DNA of 64,000 bases from positions 186,001 to 250,000 of the forward strand of contig NZ_JBITGZ010000001.1 in the NCBI RefSeq assembly GCF_044457565.1, given 5' to 3'. Within the stretch, counting starts at the first letter, position 1, and every line of letters starts with the position of its first letter. Source of the stretch: Kitasatospora sp044457565 (lineage in GTDB: Bacteria > Actinomycetota > Actinomycetes > Streptomycetales > Streptomycetaceae). Under the pieces are notes generated by a model. That model was given only the letters and a program-made list of their open reading frames with translations. It did no database searches and had not been told where the DNA came from. This document shows, piece after piece, positions 6,530 through 15,428 of this stretch. Made by a program: the position numbers and the translations under genes.

Positions 6530-9523
6530 CTAGGGAGTGCCGCTCGGCGCGGGCGCCGGGCTTCCGGAGGGAGCAGCCGAGGGCGAGGCCGAGGGCGAAC
6601 CAGCGGCCTTCTGCTCGGCGGCGATCGCCGCGTCCAGTGCGACCTGAGCCGCCTTCTGGGCCTCGCCGTACTTGGCCCAGTCGCCCGCCCGCTGCGCGTC
6701 CTGTGCGTCCTTGAACGCCTTCTGCAGGTCCTGCAACGCCTGCTGGACGGCCGGGTCGCCACCGCCGGTGGGCGGCGTGGTGGGCGAAGGCGTCGGCGTG
6801 GCCGGGGTGGTGGGCGTGGTCGGCGTCGTCGGCGTCCCGGGCGAGGAGGTGCCGGGCGCCGGCGGCGTGACCTGCGCACCGGCCGCGGCCGCGCCCAGCA
6901 CCTTCGCCAGCGCCTTCTCCAGGTTCTCCTCCACCGCGACGACGGCGTGCTCGTTGCCGTACGTCGCCAGCACCCGCTTCAGCACCGGGACCTTGGCGCT
7001 TCGCCCGATCAGGTAGACCGGCTCGACGTTGAGCAGGCCGCCGCCGACCGGCAGGGTCAGCAGGTTGCCGTACTCGATGTCGGAGTCCGTACCGGTCTTC
7101 AGCAGGGTGAGCTGGTTGGCGACGGTCGGGTCCGAGTTGAACTTCGCCTGGGTCTGCTTCGGCCCCAGCGCCCCGGAGCCGCTCGGCACCTTGGTGATCC
7201 GGATCTTCCCGTAGTCCGGCCCCGGGTCCGCGCTGACCGCCATGAAGGCGGCCAGGTTGTCGCGTCCGCTCGGGACGAAGCTGGTGGTCAGCGAGAAGCT
7301 CGCGGCCTTGGCGTCGGGCATCCGGACCGTCAGGTAGTACGGCGGCTGCACCTCGCCCGTGTTGGTGGTCGGGTCGGCCGGCACCTGCCAGATGTCGGTG
7401 CCGTTGAAGAACCCGTTGGCATCGGTCATGTGGTACTCGGCGAGCAGGTCGCGCTGCACCTTGAAGAGGTCCTGCGGGTAGCGCAGGTGCGGCATCAACG
7501 CGGCCGGGATGTCGGCCTTGGGCTGCACCGATCCGGGGAAGGCCTTCATCCAGGTCTTCAGTACCGGGTCGACCTCGTCCCACTGGTACAGCGTCACCTC
7601 GCCGGTGTAGGCGTCGACCGTCGCCTTCACCGAGTTGCGGATGTAGTTGACCTTGTTCACCGGGGTGAGCGTGCGCCCGCGCTGGTCGGTGAGCGAGTCC
7701 TTGGTGACATCGCCCAGGGCCGTCTTGGACGCGAACGGGTAGCCGTCCGAGGTGGTGTAGCCGTCCAGCACCCAGACCAGCTTGCCGTCCTGCACCACCG
7801 GGTACGGGTCGGCGTCGATGGAGAGCCAGGGCGCGACCTTCTCCACCCGCTCCTTGGGCGTCCGGTCGTAGATCACCTTGGCACCGCCGGTGATCGCGCC
7901 CGAGTACAGCATCTGCGGCTCCGCGAACTTCACCGCGTACGCCGCCCGCGTCAGCGGGTTGTCCAGCGAGACGCCGCTGCCGCCGTCGTAGGTGAAGGTC
8001 TCGGGAGCGCCCGACTCCGAGGTGTAGTCGATCTCCTTGTTGCCGCCGCCGACGATCGAGTACGTGCTGGTCTTCTCGCCGTAGTAGACCCGCTGCTGGT
8101 ACGGGCCGAAGGCGCCCTTGGTCGGCAGCGCGGACTCGGTGTAGACCGGGTTGCCGTTGACGTCGACCTGGTTGCCCTTGGCGGCGACGGCGCCGTAGCC
8201 GTGGGTGTACTTGAAGTGGTCGTTGATCCAGTTCCGCTGGATGCCGTTCAGGTCGAGCTCACGGACACCGAGCACGGTGTCCTGGGCGCCGTACCGGTCG
8301 ACGTCCAGGGACTTGGGGAACGCGTAGTACTTACGCAGCGCCTCGTTCTGCTGGAAGGTCGGCGCCACCACGTTCGGGTCCAGCAGCCGGATGTCGGCGA
8401 TGGTCTGGGCGTCCGGCTTCAGCGCCTCGGCACTGGTGGCGTTCTTGGGGTCGTACTGCTGGGTCTCGCTGTCCGCGATGCCGTACGCCTGCCTGGTGGC
8501 GTCGATGTTCTTCTGGATGTACGGCGTCTCCTTGGCCTGCTCGTTCGGCTTGACCTGGAACTGCTGCACGATCGCCGGGTAGACCCCACCGATCAGCACC
8601 GCCGAGAGCGCCATCAGGCCGAAGCCGATCAGCGCCGGGGCCCAGGTGCGGCGCACCGGCGTGAGGAAGAAGAGCACCGCGCAGATGACCGCGACGAAGA
8701 ACAGGATGGTCTTGGCCGGCAGGAAGGCGTTGGCGTCCACGTAGCGCAGGCCCGTCCAGCCCTCAACGCCCTTGTAGGTGCCGGACTTCACCGCCAGCGC
8801 GTACCGGTCCAGCCAGTACGCGACGGCCTTGAGCAGGACGAAGACACCGAGCAGCACGGCAAGGTGACCCTGCGCCCCGGCGCTGGCGCGCCGGCCCGGG
8901 CCCTGCAACCGCAGGCCGCCGTAGAGGTAGTGCACCAGGATCGAGATGAGCAGCGCGACGATCACCGCGCTGAACGCGAAGCCCAGCAGGAACTCGTAGA
9001 AGGGCAGGTCGAAGGCATAGAAGGAGACGTCCAGATTGAACTGGCTGTCCTTCACCCCGAAGGGCGTCCCGTTGACCCAGAGCAGCCAGGTCCGCCACTG
9101 GCCGGCCGCCGCCGCGCCGGACACCAGGCCGATCACCACCGAGACGCCGATCAGCACCCAGCGCTTGAACGGCGCGATGCCCGCCCGGTAGCGGTCCAGG
9201 CTCTGCTGCTCGACCGACATCGCCGACAGCGGCGGCCGCAGCCGGTGGGCGAGCCAGATGTTGGCACCGACGAAGAGCGCCATCAGCAGGCCGGTGACCG
9301 CGAAGAGACCGATCTTGGTCCAGAGCTGGGTGGTGAAGACCGAGGAGTAGTGGACGGACTTGAACCAGAGCCAGTCCGTCCAGAACCCGGCGAACATGAC
9401 GAACAGCAGGAAGAGCACCGCGAGCACGCCCACGGTCAGCAGGAGCACCCGCGTCCGCCGCGAGGGCGGGCCCACTCTTGGCCGGAACCCCGGTCCTGAG
9501 CGGTCCGGCATCTGGAATACCAC
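6530..9523 (-). CDS. UPF0182-family integral membrane protein
   Basis: The 997-residue protein starts at GTG 9523 behind GAGGTG (5 nt); MPDRSG four codons later is an alternative. About seven transmembrane helices fill the first 300 residues (for example LLLTVGVLAVLFLLFVMFAG). A large extracytoplasmic domain of the COG1615/UPF0182 type follows, with RTWLLWVNG and YDRTPKERV-like conserved stretches. From about residue 885 the family core gives way to a Pro/Thr-rich linker, a short Ala/Gln helix (VQQALQDLQKAFKDAQDAQ) and a second Ser/Pro/Ala-rich end. The function of UPF0182 is not known. It is monocistronic, bounded by terminators. Confidence 0.9.
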   Translation of the reverse strand: MVFQMPDRSGPGFRPRVGPPSRRTRVLLLTVGVLAVLFLLFVMFAGFWTDWLWFKSVHYSSVFTTQLWTKIGLFAVTGLLMALFVGANIWLAHRLRPPLSAMSVEQQSLDRYRAGIAPFKRWVLIGVSVVIGLVSGAAAAGQWRTWLLWVNGTPFGVKDSQFNLDVSFYAFDLPFYEFLLGFAFSAVIVALLISILVHYLYGGLRLQGPGRRASAGAQGHLAVLLGVFVLLKAVAYWLDRYALAVKSGTYKGVEGWTGLRYVDANAFLPAKTILFFVAVICAVLFFLTPVRRTWAPALIGFGLMALSAVLIGGVYPAIVQQFQVKPNEQAKETPYIQKNIDATRQAYGIADSETQQYDPKNATSAEALKPDAQTIADIRLLDPNVVAPTFQQNEALRKYYAFPKSLDVDRYGAQDTVLGVRELDLNGIQRNWINDHFKYTHGYGAVAAKGNQVDVNGNPVYTESALPTKGAFGPYQQRVYYGEKTSTYSIVGGGNKEIDYTSESGAPETFTYDGGSGVSLDNPLTRAAYAVKFAEPQMLYSGAITGGAKVIYDRTPKERVEKVAPWLSIDADPYPVVQDGKLVWVLDGYTTSDGYPFASKTALGDVTKDSLTDQRGRTLTPVNKVNYIRNSVKATVDAYTGEVTLYQWDEVDPVLKTWMKAFPGSVQPKADIPAALMPHLRYPQDLFKVQRDLLAEYHMTDANGFFNGTDIWQVPADPTTNTGEVQPPYYLTVRMPDAKAASFSLTTSFVPSGRDNLAAFMAVSADPGPDYGKIRITKVPSGSGALGPKQTQAKFNSDPTVANQLTLLKTGTDSDIEYGNLLTLPVGGGLLNVEPVYLIGRSAKVPVLKRVLATYGNEHAVVAVEENLEKALAKVLGAAAAGAQVTPPAPGTSSPGTPTTPTTPTTPATPTPSPTTPPTGGGDPAVQQALQDLQKAFKDAQDAQRAGDWAKYGEAQKAAQVALDAAIAAEQKAAGSPSASPSAAPSGSPAPAPSGTP

Positions 9524-9693
9524 GGTGGCACCTCGGCTGTGTCGTCTGGAGTCGTTCGGTCGTCAATGCAACTTAATCAGTCTTTACCTGAGTTCCCGGG
9601 CCCGGTGGTGGGTTCGACCGGTTCTGCCGGTTCGGTCCCCTTCCCCGGCCGGGGTGGGGCGGCAGCTGGCACGGGCCGTGTGAGGATTGAGGC

Positions 9694-10257
9694 ATGTCCG
9701 ATTCCCCCAACACCCCGTCCGACGTCTCCAGCCTCCCGGCCGCGACCCCGCTGACCCGTGCCGCGCTGGAGATCGACGAGTACTCCGCCACCCTGGGCTG
9801 GGACCAGCCGGCCCGGCTGTTCGCCCTGGTGGACAGCGCCCAGCTGCGCAAGGCCGACCCCAAGCTCGCCAAGCAGCTCGGTCTCGCGGACTCCGAGGAG
9901 CCCGGCCTCACCCCGATCGAGCAGGACGAGCTGCCGGCCGGAATGGAACTGGACAAGTTCCTCGGCACGATCGCCTGGCCCGACATGATCGCCGGCTGCG
10001 CGCTGGTGGTCGAGCGGCTGATGCTGCCGCCGGGTGCCGAGCAGTCCCGGCCGAAGAACGCGACCGAGGCCCAGCTCGCGGAGTGGGTGGCCGCCCACCC
10101 CAAGCGCGAGGAGGTGCGGATCACCGCCGCCGTCCTGCGGGGCGGCAAGCGGGAGACCGCGCTGCGGCTGCGCTCCAAGGACGTCGCGCGTGAGGTGCTG
10201 ACCGGCCCCGACCTGGTGCCCGGTCTGACCGACGCACTGCTGGCGACCTTCGCCTGA
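9694..10257 (+). CDS. PPA1309-family conserved actinobacterial protein
   Basis: A soluble 187-residue protein with conserved actinobacterial features: ALEIDEYSATLGWDQPARLFALVDS near residues 25-49 and MELDKFLGTIAWPDMIAGCALVVERLMLP in the middle. It has no signal peptide, metal motif or membrane helix. GAGG upstream of the ATG supports the start. It is divergent from the UPF0182 gene and convergent with the PDZ protease, with a GC hairpin after its stop. I recognise the family (PPA1309-type, unknown function) but cannot assign a reaction. Confidence 0.82.
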   Translation: MSDSPNTPSDVSSLPAATPLTRAALEIDEYSATLGWDQPARLFALVDSAQLRKADPKLAKQLGLADSEEPGLTPIEQDELPAGMELDKFLGTIAWPDMIAGCALVVERLMLPPGAEQSRPKNATEAQLAEWVAAHPKREEVRITAAVLRGGKRETALRLRSKDVAREVLTGPDLVPGLTDALLATFA

Positions 10258-10270
10258 GCCCTCGGGCCGC

Positions 10271-10298
10271 CCCGGGCCCGGCGCGTGCCGGGCCCGGG
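10271..10298. terminator. Terminator between PPA1309 gene and PDZ protease
   Basis: 12-bp perfect stem CCCGGGCCCGGC with loop GCGT, between convergent genes. Confidence 0.65.
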
Positions 10299-10303
10299 TC
10301 CGC

Positions 10304-10359
10304 TCGGGCTCGGGTTGAGCGGGCTCGGGCTCGCGTCGGTCGGGCTCGGGTTGAGCGGG
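10304..10359. repeat. 20-bp direct repeat, two copies
   Basis: TCGGGCTCGGGTTGAGCGGG occurs at 10304-10323 and 10340-10359, a 36-bp period, in the short gap between convergent genes. Probably slippage-type, low-complexity DNA. Confidence 0.7.
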
Positions 10360-10360
10360 A

Positions 10361-11443
10361 TCAGCCCCGAGCGCAGGACGGCAGCGCCGAGGTCTGCCCG
10401 GAGCGGACCTGCTCCAGCGACTTCAGCGCGCCGTCCAGGGTGTCCGCCTTGATCAGGGTCAGGCCGCTGGGGGTGTCCTTGACAGCCTCGGCGCAGTTGT
10501 CGGCCGGGGTGAAGAAGTACTCGGCGCCCGCGTCCCGGGCCGCGATCAGCTTCATCGCTATCCCGCCGATCGGGCCGACCTTGCCCTCGTCGGTGATGGT
10601 GCCGGTGCCGGCGATGAACTTGCCGCCGGTGAGGTCCTCGGGCGTCAGCTTCTCGATGATGCCGAGCGAGAACATCAGGCCCGCACTGGGGCCGCCGACG
10701 TCCTGAAGGCCGATGTCGACCTGGAACGGGAAGGTGTGGCGGGTGTCGGGGCCGATGCCCACGATCGCCCGGTCGGAGTCGGCCGCCTTGACGGTGGTGA
10801 CGGTGACCTGGCTCTCCTTGGCCGGGTCGGCCGTGCCCGAGTCCTTGGCCCGCGGCACCACGGTGAAGACCACCGGCTCGCCGGGCTTGTGCGAGCTGAC
10901 CTGCTTGGCGACCTGCTCGACCGCCGTGATCCGGTTGCCGTCCACCGCGACGATCTGGTCGCCCGCGTGCAGCTTGCCCTCGGAGGGGCTGCCGGCCACC
11001 ACCGTGGAGACGATCACCTCGCTGCCGACAGGGATGCCCAGCTGGCTGAGCGCCGCCGTCCGCGCGCTGTCCTCGGAGGAGGCGAACTCCTCGGCGTTCT
11101 CGTTCCGGGCCTGCTCGTCGGTCTGGCCGGCCGGGTAGACGTTGTCGTGCGGCACCACCAGCACGTCGCCACGCAGCCAGCCGACCACCGCGGAGACCAG
11201 GCTGGGCTCGTACTTCGCCCCGGTGACCTGGACGGTCGTCATGTTGAGGTGGCCGGTCGCCGGGTACGACTCATGGCCGGTGATGGTGATCACCGGCTTC
11301 CCGGTCTTCTCCTGCGCGCCGAGCGTGTCGTACGTCGGCCCTGGGCTCATCTCCGTGTACGGCACCTTCATCAGCACGGAGGCGCAGAGCAGCCCTATGA
11401 GCAGCAGGGTGGCGGCGAGCATCGTCGCAGAGCGGCGTGGCAT
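10361..11443 (-). CDS. PDZ-domain Lon-like serine protease (YlbL family)
   Basis: This 360-residue protein has one N-terminal transmembrane anchor (about 7-26), a PDZ domain (about 130-215) and a C-terminal S16/Lon proteolytic domain. The catalytic dyad is visible: Ser253 in GGPSAGLMFSLG and Lys298 in GKVGPIGGIAMKLIAA. This is the architecture of YlbL-type membrane proteases, with the protease domain probably outside the membrane. There is no ATPase domain. The ATG has no ribosome site but lies 6 nt after TACTGT on its strand (11450-11455), so a leaderless mRNA is likely. The substrate is unknown. Confidence 0.92.
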   Translation of the reverse strand: MPRRSATMLAATLLLIGLLCASVLMKVPYTEMSPGPTYDTLGAQEKTGKPVITITGHESYPATGHLNMTTVQVTGAKYEPSLVSAVVGWLRGDVLVVPHDNVYPAGQTDEQARNENAEEFASSEDSARTAALSQLGIPVGSEVIVSTVVAGSPSEGKLHAGDQIVAVDGNRITAVEQVAKQVSSHKPGEPVVFTVVPRAKDSGTADPAKESQVTVTTVKAADSDRAIVGIGPDTRHTFPFQVDIGLQDVGGPSAGLMFSLGIIEKLTPEDLTGGKFIAGTGTITDEGKVGPIGGIAMKLIAARDAGAEYFFTPADNCAEAVKDTPSGLTLIKADTLDGALKSLEQVRSGQTSALPSCARG

Positions 11444-11449
11444 GGCACG

Positions 11450-11455
11450 ACAGTA
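11450..11455 (-). promoter_or_regulatory. -10 element of PDZ protease gene, leaderless arrangement
   Basis: TACTGT on the minus strand, 6 nt before the ATG; the same hexamer and spacing as in front of hisN. Confidence 0.4.
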
Positions 11456-11485
11456 CGGGACGGCACCCGTCGCGCGCCCCCCGGG

Positions 11486-11680
11486 TCACCGACCCGGGCG
11501 CTCGCCGGGTGCGGCACCGGAGCCGGCCGTGGTGCGTTCCATCGCCGCCATGAAGCGCTGGTGCTCGGCCAGTGAGGCCGGGTCACCGGTCGCCTTGGGC
11601 GGGCGGGCGGCCCAGCCTGCCCAGACGGTGGCGAGCAGGGCGGCGACAACCGGAATGATCAACCAGGCGAGCGCAGCCAT
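11486..11680 (-). CDS. Small single-helix membrane protein, unknown function
   Basis: A 64-residue protein with one N-terminal helix (LAWLIIPVVAALLATVWAGWAA, roughly residues 3-25) followed by a charged cytoplasmic tail (EHQRFMAAMERT). The ATG is 7 nt after GGGAG, which supports translation. It lies 43 bp upstream of the PDZ protease gene on the same strand, though the protease appears to have its own promoter. A regulatory or assembly role beside the protease is possible but unproven. Confidence 0.65.
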   Translation of the reverse strand: MAALAWLIIPVVAALLATVWAGWAARPPKATGDPASLAEHQRFMAAMERTTAGSGAAPGERPGR

Positions 11681-11842
11681 ATCCGTACTCCCAGCTCGTC
11701 GTGTCTATGAGCAGATTAACCACTCGGTCGGACAACGGGCATGGCGCCATCCGGGTTACGGCCCCCCGATCGGCTCACCGGTGCGGAGTACGCCTCCCAC
11801 CGGCCTGCCGCCGAACGGGTGAGCGGGGGTGCGACACCCCCT

Positions 11843-11877
11843 CGGCCCTCGGCCCTCGGCCCTGGGCCCTGGGCCAT
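11843..11877. repeat. GCCCTNG heptamer array
   Basis: Consecutive GGCCCTCGGCCCTC... and GGCCCTGGGCCCTG units immediately after the moaE stop codon. A low-complexity array with no gene in it. Confidence 0.5.
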
Positions 11878-11880
11878 CGG

Positions 11881-12342
11881 TCAGCAGGAGCCGGCGCCGA
11901 CCCACTCCTCGTCACCGTTGGAGAAGACCTGGTGCTTCCAGATCGGCACCTCGTGCTTGAGGTCGTCGATCAGCCGGCGGGCGGCCGCGAAGGCCTCGCC
12001 TCGGTGTGCACAGGACACCGCGACGATCACCGCCTTGTCGGTGATCTCCAGCCGGCCTATCCGGTGCACCGCCGCCAGCGCGCGGACGGGGAAGTCCGCC
12101 ACGACCTTCTCGGCGATCCGGCGCATCTCCTGCTCGGCCGTCGGGTGGCAGCTGTACTCCAGCGCCGCGACCGACTTGCCGCCGTCGTGGTCACGGACCG
12201 TCCCGACGAAGACGGTCGTGCCGCCTGCCGCGTCGTCCCCGACCGCCTCGTACACCTCGTCGAGGGAGAGCGGGGTGTCGCGGATGGCGAGGAGACGGAT
12301 GGGGTCGTGGTTCTCGGACATGCCTCCATGATTCCTCATCAT
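11881..12342 (-). CDS. moaE: Molybdopterin synthase catalytic subunit MoaE
   Basis: The 153-residue protein has the MoaE fold signatures. These are FVGTVRDHDGGKSVAALEYSCHPTAE (sheet and dimer region), HRIGRLEITDKAVIVAVSCAHRGEAF, and the active-site lysines Lys129 and Lys136 in DDLKHEVPIWKHQVF. MoaE, with the thiocarboxylated MoaD, converts precursor Z to molybdopterin. No moaD is adjacent; moeZ, which charges MoaD-type carriers, is 37 kb away in this window. The start is ambiguous. ATG 12342 lacks a good ribosome site, and a second ATG at 12321 has GGAGG only 1 nt away. Confidence 0.92.
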   Translation of the reverse strand: MMRNHGGMSENHDPIRLLAIRDTPLSLDEVYEAVGDDAAGGTTVFVGTVRDHDGGKSVAALEYSCHPTAEQEMRRIAEKVVADFPVRALAAVHRIGRLEITDKAVIVAVSCAHRGEAFAAARRLIDDLKHEVPIWKHQVFSNGDEEWVGAGSC

Positions 12343-12482
12343 GGGTGGGCTTCGACAAGAGCCTTCCGCATCACGATTGTGAAATTTCGCATCGTGAGAA
12401 GTCGGCGGCAGGGATGCCGGCGACCGGGCCGGTCGTACACCGCCGAGGGCGGGCGCCAGGCCACCGCGCCTGCACCTTGCTA

Positions 12483-12540
12483 CTGCGGGCGCGGCTCAGA
12501 AGCGGCCACGCTCAGCTCTGCGGGCGCGGCTCAGAAGCGG
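12483..12540. repeat. 23-bp direct repeat including the SDR stop codon
   Basis: CTGCGGGCGCGGCTCAGAAG plus CGG occurs at 12483-12505 and again at 12518-12540. The right copy contains the stop codon and last codons of the SDR gene; the left copy lies just downstream of it. It looks like a short tandem duplication of the 3' end. Confidence 0.8.
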
Positions 12541-13679
12541 CGGCGCTTGCGGGCCCTGCGGACCAGGGCGGCGGTACCGACCAGGGCGACCGTCGCACCC
12601 GCGGCGCCGAGGCTGGTGGCGGCCTCCTTGCCACCCAGGCGGCGGCCGGCCACCGCATGCTTGCCGGAGACCTGCGCCAGCAGCTCGGCGAGCACCTGCT
12701 CGTTGGAGAACAACGGACGCCAGCCCGCCTCGTGCAGCCGGCTGCCGGAGACCACCCACGGGTACATCGTGTAGGCCAGGTCGCCCGCCGGGGCCGGGGT
12801 CAGGCCCAGCCGGTGCAGCCGGGCCGCGGTGCCCAGCGCCAGCGCGGCCGGCAGCTCCATCCGCCGGATGCCCGAGAGCGCCTCGACATCCTCCTGCTCC
12901 AGCCAGCCGTCGCAGCCGACCGTCACCTCGCCCTCGACCAGTCCGAGCGCCGCGTACTCCAGAGCGGTGGCCAGGTCGTCGACGTGGCAGAACTGCCAGC
13001 AGGGCCGGGAGCCAGCCACCACCAGCAGGCGCGGCGCCTCGAAGTGCCTGGTCAGCACGGTGTCGATGCCCGGGCCCACCACCACGGCCGGGCGCAGCAC
13101 GGTGACCTGGAGGCCCGGGTGGGCGCGCGGCGCCCGCCGGGCGAGCCGCTCGATCTCCAGCAGGTCGCCGACCAGTGAGGCCTCCTCGGTGGCCCGCAGC
13201 TCGGAGTCCTCGGCGAGCGGCACCTCGTTGTCCGGCAGGGCGCCGTAGACCATCGCCGAGGTGCAGAGCACCACCCGGTGCACCCCGGCGGCCGCGGCGG
13301 CGGTCAGCACCGTCTGCGCGCCCCGCACGTTGTACGCGCTGCGGGCCCGCGGGTCGGACTCCATGCCGAGGTCCATCGCGAGGTGGACGACCACGTCGAC
13401 CCCGGCGAGGCGCTCGGCGACCGCCGGGTCGCGCACGTCCAGGACGCGCCACTGCACGCCGGGCACGTCGCCGCGCCGGTCGTCGATCGCCAGCACCTTC
13501 CTGACCCCGGGGGAGGCCACCAGGCGGGCCGCGACCCGCTCACCGAGCACGCCGGCGGCCCCGGTGACGGCCACGGTCAGCGGCCTGCCGCCGTAGGCTG
13601 GAGGCGGCGACGCCGTGGTGTCCGGGGCGTCCTCACCTCCGGTCAGCCCAGAGCGAACGTCCGAAGGCGGGGAACTCAC
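12531..13679 (-). CDS. NAD-dependent epimerase/dehydratase (extended SDR)
   Basis: A 382-residue extended short-chain dehydrogenase. The Rossmann motif is GAAGVLGERVAARL near residue 40 (GxxGxxG). It has DVVVHLAMDLG, a catalytic Ser/Thr region (LCTSAMVYGALPD) where YG follows the strand, and a C-terminal basic tail (RRARKRRRF). The canonical YxxxK is not obvious, so activity is uncertain; related actinobacterial proteins are annotated as NAD-dependent epimerases of unknown substrate. The GTG start at 13679 is preceded by GGAGG (8 nt), and a GTGACA-N16-TAAGCT promoter lies upstream. It faces away from the TIGR03624 gene. Confidence 0.82.
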   Translation of the reverse strand: MSSPPSDVRSGLTGGEDAPDTTASPPPAYGGRPLTVAVTGAAGVLGERVAARLVASPGVRKVLAIDDRRGDVPGVQWRVLDVRDPAVAERLAGVDVVVHLAMDLGMESDPRARSAYNVRGAQTVLTAAAAAGVHRVVLCTSAMVYGALPDNEVPLAEDSELRATEEASLVGDLLEIERLARRAPRAHPGLQVTVLRPAVVVGPGIDTVLTRHFEAPRLLVVAGSRPCWQFCHVDDLATALEYAALGLVEGEVTVGCDGWLEQEDVEALSGIRRMELPAALALGTAARLHRLGLTPAPAGDLAYTMYPWVVSGSRLHEAGWRPLFSNEQVLAELLAQVSGKHAVAGRRLGGKEAATSLGAAGATVALVGTAALVRRARKRRRF

Positions 13680-13697
13680 CGGCCATCCTCCACGGTT

Positions 13698-13725
13698 AGC
13701 TTATGTGCGTACGTACGAGTGTCAC
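13698..13725 (-). promoter_or_regulatory. Candidate promoter of the SDR gene
   Basis: GTGACA (13720-13725), 16-nt spacer, TAAGCT (13698-13703) on the minus strand, about 20 nt before the gene. The spacer contains the alternating CGTACGTACG. Confidence 0.45.
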
Positions 13726-13892
13726 GTACGGTCCATCCTGCCCGAGGCGAAGGCCCGGCGGTGCACCCGGCGCGGTCCAGACCGCGTGGGAGCCGCCCAC
13801 CGGCCGCGAGTCCCCCGCTCCGTCCACCGTCCCGGGCCTGCAGACTTTCCCGCCACACCACCCGCGTGACGGCCGACCAGATCGAGGAACCC

Positions 13893-15428
13893 GTGAGCGA
13901 CCTTCCCTTCGGATTCGGCGTTCCGCCAGAGGAGCCCGAGGACGGCAAGGCCAAGCGCGACAAGGCCGACCGCGACAAGGCCGGCGAGCAGGGCGGCCAG
14001 GGCGAGCCCGGCGGCACCCCCCAGCAGCCCTTCGGCTTCGGTGGCAACCCGCTGGGGGCGCTCTTCGGCATGGGCGCGCCGGGCGGCGCGCCGGGGGCCG
14101 ACAATCCGTTCGGCGCGATGCTGGGCGGCCTGAACCCCAGCGACCTCGGTGCGGCGTTCCAGCAGCTCGGGCAGATGCTCTCGTTCGAAGGCGGCCCGGT
14201 GAACTGGGAGCTCGCCAAGGACATCGCCCGCCAGACGGTCGTCGCCGAGCCCGCCGACGGCAAGAGCAAGGACCGCTCGGTGAGCGCCGCCGAGCGCTCG
14301 GCGGTGGCCGAGGCCGTCCGGCTGGCCGACCTCTGGCTGGACTCCGCCACCGAGTTCCCCTCCGGCGCCGGCACCGCCGTGGCCTGGAGCCGGGCCGAGT
14401 GGATCGAGGCGACCCTGCCGGTCTGGAAGGACCTGGTGGACCCGGTCGCCGAGCGGGTCGGCAACGCGATGGGCGGTGTGCTGCCCGAGGAGATGCAGGC
14501 CATGGCCGGCCCGCTGATGGGTGTCATGCGCTCGATGGGCGGCGCGATGTTCGGCACCCAGATCGGCCAGGCGCTGGGCGCGCTGGCCGCCGAGGTGGTC
14601 GGCTCGACCGACGTCGGTCTGCCGCTCGCCCCGGCCGGCAAGGCCGCGCTGCTGCCGCAGAACGTCGCCGAGTTCGGTGAGGGCCTGAGCGTGCCGGCCG
14701 ACGAGGTCCGGCTCTACCTCGCCCTGCGCGAGGCCGCCCACCAGCGGCTCTTCGCCCATGTGCCGTGGTTGCGGGCCCACCTGTTCGGCGCCGTCGAGGC
14801 CTACGCCCGCGGTATCAAGGTCGACACCACGCGCATGGAGGAGCTGGTCGGCCAGCTCGACCCGACCAATCCGGAGGCCATGCAGGAGGCGCTGGCCGGG
14901 GGCCTGCTCCAGCCCGAGGACACCCCCGAGCAGAAGGCCGCGCTGGCCCGCCTGGAGACGGCGCTCGCGCTGGTCGAGGGCTGGGTGGACGCGGTCGTGC
15001 ACGCCGCCGCCGAGCCGCACCTGCCGCAGGCCGGCGCCCTGCGCGAGACGGTCCGCCGCCGGCGCGCCGCCGGCGGCCCCGCCGAGCAGACCTTCGCCAC
15101 GCTGGTCGGCCTCGAACTGCGCCCGCGCCGGCTGCGGGACGCCTCGCGACTGTGGGCCTCGCTGGCCGACGCGCGCGGCGTGGACGGCCGCGACGCGCTC
15201 TGGCAGCACCCCGACATGCTGCCGACCGCCGCCGACCTGGACGACCCGGACGGCTTCGTCCACCGCGAGAGCGCCGACGCCGCCGAGGGCGGCATCGACT
15301 TCGCCGCGCTGGACAAGCTGCTCGGCGAGGCCGCCGCGGGCGAGAGCCCCAAGGGCAAGCCGCAGGGCGGGTCGGAGCAGGGCGGGTCGGAGCAGGGCCA
15401 GGGCGGAGAGGACGACCCCAAGGCATGA
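13893..15428 (+). CDS. TIGR03624-type zincin-like hydrolase
   Basis: The GTG at 13893 has GAGGA 5 nt upstream and gives 511 residues; longer upstream readings are unsupported. The charged, Gly-rich N-terminus (about 1-75, with DNPFGAMLGG) precedes a helical core. There, LREAAHQRLFAHVPWLRAHL around 277-296 carries the REAAHxRLF motif characteristic of the actinobacterial PF10103/TIGR03624 family, annotated as zinc-dependent metalloprotease or putative hydrolase. It lacks a classical HExxH motif. Its stop codon overlaps the start of a Nudix gene by 4 nt, so the two are co-translated. The end has a tandem GGSEQGGSEQG. Function is unproven. Confidence 0.82.
   Translation: MSDLPFGFGVPPEEPEDGKAKRDKADRDKAGEQGGQGEPGGTPQQPFGFGGNPLGALFGMGAPGGAPGADNPFGAMLGGLNPSDLGAAFQQLGQMLSFEGGPVNWELAKDIARQTVVAEPADGKSKDRSVSAAERSAVAEAVRLADLWLDSATEFPSGAGTAVAWSRAEWIEATLPVWKDLVDPVAERVGNAMGGVLPEEMQAMAGPLMGVMRSMGGAMFGTQIGQALGALAAEVVGSTDVGLPLAPAGKAALLPQNVAEFGEGLSVPADEVRLYLALREAAHQRLFAHVPWLRAHLFGAVEAYARGIKVDTTRMEELVGQLDPTNPEAMQEALAGGLLQPEDTPEQKAALARLETALALVEGWVDAVVHAAAEPHLPQAGALRETVRRRRAAGGPAEQTFATLVGLELRPRRLRDASRLWASLADARGVDGRDALWQHPDMLPTAADLDDPDGFVHRESADAAEGGIDFAALDKLLGEAAAGESPKGKPQGGSEQGGSEQGQGGEDDPKA

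Noticed and set aside
6482..9499. A long plus-strand ORF (1005 codons) antisense to the UPF0182 gene
   Set aside because: It mirrors the codon bias of the true gene on the minus strand, has no ribosome site and translates to Arg/Val/Gly-rich sequence without domains.
11843..11877. GCCCTCG/GCCCTGG array as a CRISPR-like or regulatory array
   Set aside because: Units are only 7 bp with no spacers and the stretch is 35 bp; this is simple slippage-type repeat DNA.
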